This document shows, piece after piece, positions 47,452 to 57,771 of a stretch of 64,000 nt of DNA (positions are counted from its first letter, which is position 1; each line of letters begins with the position of its first letter). The notes beneath the pieces are model-generated. The model worked only from the letters and a program-made list of their open reading frames with translations. It was not told where the DNA came from and did no database searches. A program made the translations under genes and the position numbers. Source of the stretch: Mesocentrotus franciscanus (taxonomy: Eukaryota; Echinodermata; Echinoidea; Camarodonta; Strongylocentrotidae); NCBI GenBank assembly GCA_037976565.1, contig CP137671.1, positions 15,578,556 through 15,642,555 of the forward strand, given 5' to 3'.

Positions 47452-48070
47452 TATAATCTTCTACTGACATTTTGGCATTTACTAGTATAAACACAGCATT
47501 TATGACTGTATTATCTAAATGACCATGACATTGCTTTTCTATGTCGTTTTATAGGCCTACCATTAATCCAACGTGTTACACACGATATTCGATGCTGCGC
47601 ATGCTACACGCGTAGGATAGTTCCCACCTCGATCATACATGAATATTCAAGAGAATCGAGACTTTCCCCGACCCTGCGTAATGAATATTCATGATATAAT
47701 AGGAATCTGGGCTCGCCGTGGTACGAAAAAATAAGACGCGTCCGACCCGGCTAGCTGCATATGGATATGGGTACGGTGCGAGGATATGCGTATATCAGGC
47801 TAGCTAGCTATATAATAGTCGCCGATCTTACACACGCACGCGCGCGATAAGTGAGATCGAGGCTTTCGTCTTCGATAAAAGGGGATAAAAGGAGGGAAAA
47901 CTTTCTAAATTCTTGATTTTGGTCGCATAATTCATTCAAATTTATCTGTTTTTATTATTATTTAGTTATTTAAGATTTGTGCGTGAGGAATTTCATTGTT
48001 AGCGTGAGAGCGTGAGAATTGAGTGAAATGCGTGAGTCTCACGCTCAATGCGTGAGTGTTGGCAGCCCTG
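47452..48070 (+). mobile_element. hAT-like foldback element 1, right part
   Basis: Continuation of the element at 31921-33762 after the TA-target insertion. It ends TGTTGGCAGCCCTG and is the reverse complement of 48599-49200. The last ~90 bases hold several CTCACGC/GCGTGAG words, typical of subterminal transposase-binding repeats. Confidence 0.8.
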
Positions 48071-48598
48071 GACTGAGTCATGGTAAGTGAAATATAAACA
48101 AATCAACCAATTGAGCATTTTGTAAATAAAATGAAATTACCAGAACTAGAGGCAAATTAGTTTGGGAGCTGGATGATGGGCACTCCAGCAAAGCTAATGT
48201 TTGGCGGTATTGGCATGGCTTGCGGCAAGCACAGTGCAGTACCGGTACGGGTAGCTGTAGGGCCCTGCACTTGTGCCCCAACTGTCACGGTCGCGATCTA
48301 ACTTCAATCTACGGGCAGACTGCTGCCTTTGGTGCGCCTACCCTTTGCATTTGTCAAAACTTTTAGAATTAGGAAGGAATAACCGCCTGGTATAAAAATG
48401 ACATTTATCAGCCTTCAGGGAGATGTGAGTTGGTCTAGATCTATAGCAGCACCCTGGTTCGAGACGGAGCCACGTCTTTCGAATGGTGACATTAAAGGTT
48501 GGTCCCCAGACGTAAATCAACTTATCTGATTGATACACGTCTAGTGTTTGTAAAAAAAAAAACAATTTTGGCAATTACACACACACACACACACACAC
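48071..48598. other. Spacer between inverted hAT-like elements
   Basis: A 528-bp spacer holds a candidate SINE (48419-48556) and a (CA)n microsatellite at 48577-48598. No gene is seen. Confidence 0.6.
48419..48556 (+). mobile_element. Candidate tRNA-derived SINE, copy 1
   Basis: Starts GAGATGTGAGTTGGTCTAG, with a B-box-like GGTTCGAGACG near 48456. A short body follows (TGGTGACATTAAAGG, CCAGACGT, CTGATTGATACACG), ending in an A11 tract. It is related to 51056-51215. Confidence 0.55.
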
Positions 48599-51037
48599 CA
48601 GGGCTGCCAACACTCACGCATTGAGCGTGAGACTCACGCATTTCACTCAATTCTCACGCTCTCACGCTAACAATGAAATTCCTCACGCACAAATCTTAAA
48701 TAACTAAATAATAATAAAAACAGATAAATTTGAATGAATTATGCGACCAAAATCAAGAATTTAGAAAGTTTTCCCTCCTTTTATCCCCTTTTATCGAAGA
48801 CGAAAGCCTCGATCTCACTTATCGCGTGCGTGTGTAAGATCGGCGACTATTATATAGCTAGCTAGCCTGATATACGCATATCCTCGCACCGTACCCATAT
48901 CCATATGCAGCTAGCCGGGTCGGACGCGTCTTTTTTTCGTACCACGGCGAGCCCAGATTCCTATTATATCATGAATATTCATTACGCAGGGTCGGGGAAA
49001 GTCTCGATTCTCTTGAATATTCATGTATGATCGATGGGATCCTACGCGTGTAGCATAGCATCGAATATCGTGTGTAACACGTTGGATTAATGGTAGGCCT
49101 ATAAAACGACATAGAAAAGCAATGTCATGGTCATTTAGATAATACAGTCATAAATGCTGTGTTTATACTAGTAAATGCCAAAATGTCAGTAGAAGATTAT
49201 ATAGCATATATTTCAAGCAAGAGTCTTGATAGGCAATTTATGAGTAGGCCTACCGTACTTTTCTGAGGTCAAGTTGAATCTAATTCTTTTCATGAAGGAA
49301 AATAATCAGTTCGCTGTTTGCTTTTTAAATATTACAAGCAGAGGTTGAATTTTGGTATTGATTATGTGATACATTATTATGAACATGAGTTAAGTTCAAT
49401 TAGCAAAGGTGAATTTGATATCCAGCTGCTTGTATAGACTAGTGACTTAGATTTGCCCCTTTGCAGCTGGTTATCAAGACTGTATTGAACAAGTGTGTGT
49501 ATTTGATGCTTAGGAAAGAAAGCAGTTATTTAATCCGGTTAGAATTGGTGAGAACGAATATAGCACTGTGTGTCACAAATAAATCCTTATTCGTTTAATA
49601 CGAAAGAGTATCTTTACGAGGATAAAGTACGTAGCTATAGAGTTTGATTTCATAAGTCATTTATTATGACAGGTACATAGTATGTGAAACGACACATCAT
49701 GCAGGCACTAAAGTAATTATTCAGTGGTAATATTATGCAGTTAAGTGAGCATGCATAGATCATAGAAATAATTTAAGTGCAATACACAGGTATTTATTTT
49801 TGCTAAATGTCTGTAAATATGTAGGCCTATTCTTGTTATTTAATTTTAATACAGATTGAATTGTCACTACGACCCAGTCTAAAGAATAAAACGTCAAATC
49901 CAGTTTTATCAAATTAACATTTGCTAATTGAACTTAACTCATGTTTATACTGTATCACATATTCAATACCAAAATTCAACCTCTGCTTGTAATATTTAAA
50001 CAAGCGAACCTAGAACTGATTATTTTCCCATTCATAAAAGAACTAGATTCAACATGACCTCGGAAAAGTACTCATAAATTGCCTATCAAGAGAACAATCA
50101 TTTTACTCTTGCTTGAAATATATGCTATATATCTTGTCTACTGGCATTTTTTTGCATTTATTAATAATTAAACACAGCATTTATGACTGTATTATGATCT
50201 AAATGACCATGACATTGCTTTTCTAATGTCGTTTTATACCATTAATCCAACGTGTTACACACAATATTCGATGCTGCGCATGCTACGTATGTAGGATAGT
50301 TCCCGCCTCGATCATACATGAATATTCAAGAGAATCGAGACTTTCCCGACCCTGCGTAATGAATATTCATAAAAATAGGAATCTGGGCTCGCTGTGGTAC
50401 GAAAAATAAGACGCGCCCGGACGCCCCGGATATGGATCGGACGTACGTACGAACCAGCAGCGAGCTCGAGTACGTCATCTGCAGTTGACAATTCAATTGA
50501 TCGAGAACAGCAGAGATTTCACGGTTCTATGCTTTGTTTTTAAGATGGCCTAATATGACTTCATACAGTAGAATAGAATGAGAGGGATTTTAAAAATATA
50601 AAGTGAGTTTTGAGAGTGAAAAATGACTTGTGATTATTTGTAACAACTTAATTAAAGTTGAACGAAAACTTGCCTGTGGCTTTGTCTCAGAGAGTGAGCG
50701 CGTGGGGCCCTCAGTACCTCGCTCTACGCCTAGCCAGCGGCCCACGTTCGTGGGCGAACAATCAGGTATTCCATGTTAATAATTTTCTTTATCTCTCTGT
50801 ATGATTTTCTCTCTCCATATTGCCTTTAGCTATATGTTAAAATACTCTCTAAAGTATGCACCAGATCACACAATTTCACCTTGGAAAATAAAAAAGCTCT
50901 ACACTGTGGGAGGGGGGACGCCCCCTCCACACCACACTCCCTCGCTCCGCTCGGTCGGGCTTGGTCGCTTCGCTCCCTCGCGCTAACGCTTCTCGTATAA
51001 TCTCACTCTCAACTGTTTTCCAATGTTGGCAGCTCTG
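48599..51037 (-). mobile_element. hAT-like foldback element 2, uninterrupted
   Basis: This 2.44 kb element has ends CAGGGCTGCCAACA and TGTTGGCAGCTCTG, with ACACACAC on both sides (48591-48598 and 51038-51045). The 8-bp duplication and CAG start fit hAT elements, although the target is a CA microsatellite. It is the inverted, uninterrupted copy of element 1. Its own left and right arms are long inverted repeats around a ~500-bp centre. No transposase is encoded. Confidence 0.83.
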
Positions 51038-51055
51038 ACACACACACTTCTGAAG

Positions 51056-51222
51056 AGATGTGAGTTGGTCTAGCGGTAAGTTCACTTGGCCTGGTCAGCT
51101 CTCTGTCTTCGCCTACAAACTGGCTCCGGCGGACCGCTCATTCACGCCTTTCGGATGGTGAAGTTTAAGGTCGGCCCCCAGACGTCAATCATATCTGATT
51201 GATACACGGCTGTAAAAATCTT
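51056..51222 (+). mobile_element. Candidate tRNA-derived SINE, copy 2
   Basis: GATGTGAGTTGGTCTAGCGG carries an A-box match (TGGTCTAGCGG). The B box is degenerate. The body CTTTCGGATGGTGAAG, CCCCAGACGTCAATC, CTGATTGATACACGG matches 48419-48556. The two copies flank the hAT-like element in direct orientation. Confidence 0.55.
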
Positions 51223-51227
51223 ATTAA

Positions 51228-51757
51228 AGATACTATGTCCCTTTTGCAGCCAACATCAAATTCTGTAGAACTTTGCAGGAATCATGTATATGTCATGTAT
51301 GTCCTATCTGTGAAATTTAAACGTTAGCAGTGTCCTAATATTCAAATTATGCAAGGAAACCCGTTTACTTGCTAGACTTCACTGTCAGACACTATTGAGT
51401 GACTGACTGGCTTTTTCATCTTTGGTAATAACATACATAAAATGAGCTGTAAAGGGTACATGAGCATTTGTCTACATCAATAACCCACTTCTTGTAATGG
51501 CCAAAATTAAACTGATTGAATCTTTGCGCAGCATAAAACGTACGACCATTCGGTACAATGGTCTGAAAAATCAGACTATTACTTACTGGCTCTATAGCTC
51601 CTAAGTCGATTCGACAACTAATAGTCGTTATTTTCCCACTTAAAGACATTTTCAAGCCCCCCTTTTTTAAGGGAAGTTCTAAATTAGTATTGTCTTTCAA
51701 ATGCCGTTGGAATTTAACCTTTTCATTTTTTGGGCCTGCAAATGGGACATAGTACCT
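51228..51757 (-). mobile_element. TTAA MITE family 1, copy 2
   Basis: Inverted copy of 12567-13099, bounded by TTAA at 51224-51227 and 51758-51761. This is the best-preserved ends of the three copies. A 94-codon minus-strand open frame lies inside, but the other copies do not keep it. Confidence 0.82.
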
Positions 51758-51762
51758 TTAAA

Positions 51763-53597
51763 CACACACACACACACGCACACTGTCCCCTATACAGTTT
51801 GTTGTCCACTTCTGGTGAGTGCCATTCACAAGTAACTAAAGCGGTACCTACCTCTAGCCATCTTGCATCTGTAGTGTATTAAACCTATGCATGAAAAGAA
51901 ATTTATTTCGCCAGTGTTCAGTTGGGGATAAGTTCTGTTCAGACTAGTAAATCTGGCTTCACCAAATCCCTCTCCTAGAACATCAAATCAAAAGATTGTT
52001 TAGAAAACTCCTCCAAGACTAAGCATATTAATCCATTGCCTACGGGAACCAAGTCGCCCCTGTATTAAACCTATAGGAAGAAAAGAATTCAGGATTTAAT
52101 GGGTTAATTTTTATGTCTGTTCTCCTGCAGCTGCATGATGAGGATATGAAACTCTTAATTTAATTAGTATTTAAAGTCTAGTATGTAGCAGAGAACTTCT
52201 TTACAAAATCATTTTAACCATTATTGAAATAAACAGAGAATTATTTTCTGGTGTGTTAAAATTGCATCCATGAAACTGGTTTCAATTATGATAATTTAGG
52301 CAAAATGTAGGCCTAATTGCTTTTTCTCTTCGTAATTTTTCTGATCATCAACTCAAATTTTGAATTTATTTTGCTATACAAACCATATTTTTGTTTTAAA
52401 TAGATTTAATGAGGAGAACATTCTCCTGTACTGGGCTGTAGAGTAACTCCTAACTTATAAATTTCCATTTACACTCAAGAATATGAATTTATTGACATTT
52501 ATGATAATTTTCAAGCACATGCATGTTTATTTTTATTGTTTACAATTTGCATCGATATTGTAAATCTCTTGCAATTCAGTCAACGGCTGTAATTAAAATC
52601 TTCTTCTACTTCTTCTGTTATTCCTATCAAAAAGATCTGTAGGAAGATTACCAGTTGTGTATGCAGGACCACTAAACACCGGGTTTACCCCTTACTTTTT
52701 TGTGAGAAGTGTAGTGTATTAATTAATGTGCAAAGGGTGTGACTTAATCTTTATAAAACCTTCAATTCCTTTAAATGACAAAATCAGTGAAGCTTCCAAG
52801 CTTCATGCAATATCTTCGCTTCATTGAATCTCCCGCACCTTTCATGACTTAAGCCTTAAGGGTTGACTGAGCATTGAATTTTTTCTTTTTAGCAGGTGTT
52901 TCTGCATTTATTGAAAAATCATAAACAAAATATTAAAATAACAGTAATAGTATATCATATAATTGAATTACATAAAATGTGACAACCGAAGAAAAAAAAA
53001 CATAGATATAATGGAAAACTTGAAAGTATGGAGGTAAATCAAAGAATCATAGATAAATGCTGAGGCCAACTATCATAATCAAGAATGCTCGAGTCGATAG
53101 CAGCCAGAGGGGGGGGGGCACATGATGCTGTTATACAAGTATGTAGGAGTAAATTGGTTACCTGATTTTTTTTTTTATTCTCCCGATTTTTTATTTTTAT
53201 TTTTTCCACGATTTTTTTCTCCTGATTTTCCCGATTTCCCCCTATTTTCCCCCTATTTTCTCTTTTTTTCCCTATTTTTCCCTATTTTTTTCTTCTATTT
53301 TCTTACTCAAAAGGGGGGAATGTTATTAGATGCCATATTTTTTTCCCTGACCGTTTTTTTTTTTTGTCGAGGGGATGAGAAAAAGTGCTCACTATCACCC
53401 CTGGAGTATAGAGTGTCACGTTTAAAGATTTTCAGAAAGTATCTAGATTTAATATTAACGAAAAATAATTATGATAATGATAACACGATGGATTGACGAT
53501 CCACAGCGCCATCTAGCGACGTTAGTGTTTGGTCGATTTCATGTGATGCATTATGGGAACAAGTCAACAACAAAAAGCCAGCTGTGGCATTATTATA
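51763..53597. other. No gene recognised; low-complexity T-rich part
   Basis: AT-rich sequence with a (CA)n run at 51763-51782. Positions 53160-53370 are a TTTTCCC-rich low-complexity stretch, and 53370-53410 resemble the interior of the CGGATCC MITEs (GTGCTCACTATCACCCCTGG). No coding exon is evident. Confidence 0.45.
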
Positions 53598-53784
53598 CAG
53601 TCAAACCTGCTTTAGTGACCACCTGTCTACAAAGACCACCTGCCTACAAAGACCACATTTTTTGTTTCCCTCGAAAATGGTTTCTCACTGAAACATGTAC
53701 TAAAGGAACCTGTCTACAAAGACCACCTGTCTACAAAGACCACTTTTTGTGTTTCCTTTGGGCGGTCGCTACAGACAGGTTTGA

Positions 53785-53787
<3 letters not shown>
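53598..53787. mobile_element. GTCAAACCTG MITE with TA duplication
   Basis: CAGTCAAACCTGCTTTAGTG to CAGACAGGTTTGACTG, flanked by TA on both sides. The interior repeats CTGTCTACAAAGACCAC. It is followed by a (TA)n run in which the Penelope-like element sits. Confidence 0.82.
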
Positions 53788-53817
<30 letters not shown>

Positions 53818-53819
<2 letters not shown>

Positions 53820-55202
53820 ACACAAGGTAGATAAATAAAAACACCGGAGAAGTGAATATTCCACTGACGTTTCGGGCATAGCCCTTTATCGAAGTGATTC
53901 AAGCATGAACAACAATATACAAAATCAAAAATATATAGGCGACGCTTGGTAGTCAAGATGCAAAGGCGCGTGAGAGTACGCGAAAGAAGAGAAAAAGAGA
54001 TAGAGAAACGTCACAAAGCTCAAAAGTTGGACCATTGTGACGTGAGAAAATAGGAGAAAATTAGAAATAAAGGGAGCATTAGAAGAGCGTATCTCCAGGG
54101 GAGATACGCGGAAAGCAAAAGAAAAGGAAAAGAAGAGGCGCACAGAAAGAAAAATAAGCAATTGAAAAAGCATTATGACGTAATAAAGATATTAAAGTTC
54201 AACAAAGTTCAGTGTGAGTTAGGGAAAGATCTGAAAGTGGCGTTCATCCCGTCCGGGTGGAGAGTGCCAAGTTTGAAGATTATCCTCTCCTCCATCAGCT
54301 TCCTTTCTTTCTCATCTCGGCAAGATTTCAGCACACATACTTGAAGGTCATCAGCATTATGATCTCCGATGTTGAAGTGGTGAGCTACAGGTAGTCCGGC
54401 TGTCTTCAGGCGTATGGAACGCAGATGCTCCGTGATTCTATCGGCTAGGCGTCTCTTTGTCTCCCCGATGTACACCATGGAACAGCGGGTACATGTCAAT
54501 CCGTAAATGACATTAGTGGTGGTACATGTGAATTCTCCTCTGATATGCCAAGTTCCTCTGGGGCCCACCACATCATGGGATGAGACATGGGCGCAGGTCT
54601 TGCAACGAGGACGCTTACACCGAGTGGTACCAGGATTAGTGATGCTGTGGGGTATCTGACTGGGAAGTCTTGAGCAGACAAGTTCGTTTTTGATGTTCTT
54701 CCCCCTCCGGTACGCCGTGATGAATGGGTTGGCCCCAAATACACTAAGAGTCGTCTCGTCAGCCCGGAGGATGTTGATGTTTTCACGTATGGCCTTAGCA
54801 ATTCGCTGAGATGTATGGTTGTACGTGAGTACAAGAGGGGTGCGGGAATTAGAATCCTTACGTCTCTTAGTCAGAGCGTCATGTTGTGTGATTCGGCTAG
54901 CCTTCATCATTCCCCTCGACGATCTTGTCGGGATAGCCTCTGTCAGAGAAGAAAGTTCTCAACTCCTTCGCTCTTGACTTGAAATTAGTGTCGTCGCTGC
55001 AAATTCGTCTTAGTCTCAGAAATTGTGAAAAGGGGATGGCCTTCTTACATGATGGGGGATGACAAGAGTCGAACCTGAGATATGAATGCGAGTCCGTAGG
55101 TTTGTAGTGAATATCAGTCGCAAGAGTGTCACCCTACATCGAGAAATGTTATAGACTCATCTGAGATGTCATGAGTGATCGATGATAACTATTCTTTAGT
55201 GC
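53818..55202 (-). pseudogene. 5'-truncated Penelope-like element (RT C-terminus, GIY-YIG)
   Basis: On the minus strand, from about 55140, the frame reads YKPTDSHSYL, KKAIPFSQFLRLRRIC and FFSDRGYP, the C-terminal part of a Penelope-type RT. A one-base frameshift at the G4 run near 54915-54918 separates this from the 233-aa frame 54910-54209. That frame has a linker with CKRPRCKTC and a GIY-YIG endonuclease domain: VIYGLTCTRCSMVYIGET, then RLADRITEHL and EERIIFKLGTLHPDGMN. The RT catalytic part is missing, so the copy is inactive. The 3' region extends to 53818 and includes a hammerhead-like motif. It lies in a TA repeat. Confidence 0.9.
53853..53901 (-). ncRNA. Hammerhead-ribozyme-like motif in Penelope-like element
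   Basis: The minus strand reads TGAATCACT-TCGATAA-A-GGGC-TAT-GCCC-GAAA-CGTC-AGTG-GAAT-ATTCA. Stem I (TGAAT/ATTCA and CACT/AGTG), stem II (GGGC/GCCC), the GAAA core and the GTC cleavage triplet fit a type I hammerhead with a minimal stem III, as known in Penelope-like elements. The first core box is TCGATAA and not CTGATGA. The C3 and G8 positions change together to U and A, but U4 is also changed. Activity is uncertain. Confidence 0.5.
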
Positions 55203-55838
55203 TCGATAGAATCACGGAGCATCTGCGTTCCATACGCCTGAAGACAGCCGGACTACCTGTAGCTCACCACTTCAACATCGGAGATCATAATGCTGATGAC
55301 CTTCAAGTATGTGTGCTGAAATCTTGCCGAGATGAGAAAGAAAGGAAGCTGATGGAGGAGAGGATAATCTTCAAACTTGGCACTCTCCACCCGGACGGGA
55401 TGAACGCCACTTTCAGATCTTTCCCTAACTCACACTGAACTTTGTTGAACTTTAATATCTTTATTACGTCATAATGCTTTTTCAATTGCTTATTTTTCTT
55501 TCTGTGCGCCTCTTCTTTTCCTTTTCTTTTGCTTTCCGCGTATCTCCTGGAGATACGCTCTTCTAACGCTCCCTTTATTTCTAATTTTCTCCTATTTTCT
55601 CACGTCACAATGGTCCAACTTTTGAGCTTTGTGACGTTTCTCTATCTCTTTTTCTCTTCTTTCGCGTACTCTCACGCGCCTTTGCATCTTGACTACCAAG
55701 CGTCGCCTATATATTTTTGATTTTGTATATTGTTGTTCACTTGTTCATGCTTGAATCACTTCGATAAAGGGCTATGCCCGAAACGTCAGTGGAATATTCA
55801 CTTCTCCGGTGTTTTTATTTATCTACCTTGTGTCCTAT
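55203..55838 (+). mobile_element. Inverted partial copy of the Penelope-like element
   Basis: Reverse complement of 53818-54447, at high identity. It contains the last 84 codons of the GIY-YIG domain (RITEHLRSIRLKTAG to FPNSH, stop near 55438) and the 3' region to GTGTCC. Together the two copies make a tail-out inverted arrangement with about 755 bases between the arms. Confidence 0.9.
55752..55800 (+). ncRNA. Hammerhead-like motif, inverted copy
   Basis: Same fold as 53853-53901, with no visible change in the stems. The cleavage site would lie after GTC at 55787. Confidence 0.5.
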
Positions 55839-56443
55839 TCATTTTATGCACCGACGCAGAACCATTTATTTTTACATTATATATATATATATATATACCC
55901 TTGGAGATAAGGGGTGTTTAATCAGAATTTTTGGTGGGGAAGTTTTGCATAGCTTATCTGGGATAAAGTTTTGTACTTATACAGTTCTCTAAAAGTGGGG
56001 ATTTTGTAAGGGGGAACTGTGATTTGTTTTTGTGCAAACTGCTATGCTGCCCTCAGCTGTTGATGGGTTGATGTTTGAGTTTATTCAATTATTTATTTAT
56101 TGTTTAATTTATTCATTTATCTATACATATTGATTTTATTGATTGTTTAATTGATTGATTGGATGGTTTATTTATAAAATGCTGAACCTGGCAGCCTGTA
56201 GGCTGATTTACATTCGGTTCACATGATAAGAATAATTACACTTGCATATTATTTATCACACAACATGAATACATTAAAAAAACAAACCTATACCTGTAAT
56301 TAAAGGAACTAAATGATTTAAAGTCTCGGTCACAAATGCCATTATGAACTGCTACGAACGCCGTACGAACGATTTTCAGACAATGGAAATTCGGGAAGAC
56401 AATGGAAAAACGGAGATTCGTACGAAATTTGTGACCTTTGTGG
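55839..56443. other. (TA)n and unassigned sequence
   Basis: A (TA)n run lies at about 55879-55898. The rest is AT-rich and has no recognised gene. Confidence 0.45.
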
Positions 56444-56860
56444 CTGAGAAGGAGAGAGAGAGAGAGGGAGGAGAGAGGGGAAGAATAAGGGAAGGACTAC
56501 AAGGGTGACAAAGAGAGAGAGAGAGAGAGAAAGAGTGAGCGAAGAAAAATGAGGGAGAGAAAGAGAGAGAGAGTAGAAGGAGAGGTGTGGAGGAGAGAAG
56601 GAGAAATGGAATGGAAGAGAAGGGGATCGAGAGAAGGAAAGCGGATAGAACAAATTAGAACTTAGGAAACAGATGAGGGAGCCTGAGAAGGAGAGAGAGA
56701 GAGGGAGGAGAGAGGGGAAGAATGAGGGAAGGACTACAAGGGTGACAAAGAGAGAGAGAGAAAGAGTGAGCGAAGAAAAATGAGGGAGAGAAAGAGAGAG
56801 AGAGAGAGAGATGAGGGGGGGGGGGAGAGAAGGAGAGGGAAGGCCTATTATGGACAGAGT
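56444..56860. repeat. GA-rich tract with internal duplication
   Basis: (GA)n blocks are separated by AGGGAAGGACTACAAGGGTG and GAGTGAGCGAAGAAAAATG. The whole set from about 56450 recurs from about 56690 (offset ~240 bases). The long minus-strand Ser/Leu/Pro frame is a by-product. Confidence 0.85.
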
Positions 56861-56957
56861 GTGAGTGAAACTGTATTTATTCATAAATACCACTTCAAAA
56901 ATAGTTGGGTCAAATCCACAATGAATATATACAATTTCTTTATTATTTCAGTTATGT

Positions 56958-57771
56958 TAAAGTCCAAGTCCACTCCAAAAATAGCTTACTTTCAATAGAA
57001 GCAGAAAAATCAGACAAACCAATCAAAAAAAGTTTGAGCAAAATCGGATAACTAATAAGAAAGTAGTCCTACATGTATACAGAAAGTTATGAATTTTTGA
57101 AAAAGTACCCGGTATGTAAAACTATGGAACAATGGAAATCACTACACAAATTGCCAATTTGGTTATCAGTTTGTGACGTCATGTCCTCACTTTTTATCAA
57201 TTGCTTTATATAGTTTAATCCCATTAATTTCCCTTGTTATCCCCTAAAACTTGATTTTCCCCATGCCTTTGCCCAGGTTATATGATTTGTATCATATTGC
57301 GTGCATGACATTTCACAAAAATTTTCATGAACTTTGAAGAATTGATACTATTTTCTGAATATTGTATATTCATAATTATTGATTTTTATATAAATAGTTT
57401 ATCAAAATTCACAGTTTTCATGATTTAACTGGAAAAAAATTACTCTATATTAGTGCATCGGCACAAAAACATATTACTATCAATCTAACTTGGATGCTGG
57501 TGTGAAGAAATAAGATTCTTAGGGGGAAAATAGAAAATTTATATTATCAATATAAAGAAAATAATTAGTGGATAGTGAGGACTCGACGTCACAGACTCAT
57601 GAGTGAGTTGCCAATTTTTTTGTGATTTTCAAAGTTTTTCATATCATTAAAAATTCATAACTTTCTTATTAGTTATCCGAATTTGCTCAAACTTTTTTTG
57701 ATTGGTTTGTCTGATTTTTCTGCTTCTATTGAAAGTAAGTTATTTTTGGAGTGGACTTGCCCTCTAAGCTA
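56958..57771 (+). mobile_element. TTAA MITE family 2, complete
   Basis: An ~814-bp element with ~105-bp inverted terminal repeats. The left starts AAGTCCAAGTCCACTCC after TTAA; the right ends GGAGTGGACTTGCCC, followed by TCTAA, a one-base variant of TTAA. The arms contain TTTCAATAGAAGCAGAAAAA and AAAGTTTGAGCAAAATC. The interior matches 29833-30421. Non-coding. Confidence 0.82.

Noticed and set aside
51416..51700. 94-codon frame in the TTAA MITE as a transposase remnant
   Set aside because: The other two copies do not preserve the frame and no catalytic motif is seen.
53471..53818. 115-codon frame ending in Tyr-Ile repeats
   Set aside because: It is a MITE read into a (TA)n microsatellite.
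56342..56893. 183-codon Ser/Leu-rich minus-strand protein
   Set aside because: It is a translation of (TC)n simple sequence.
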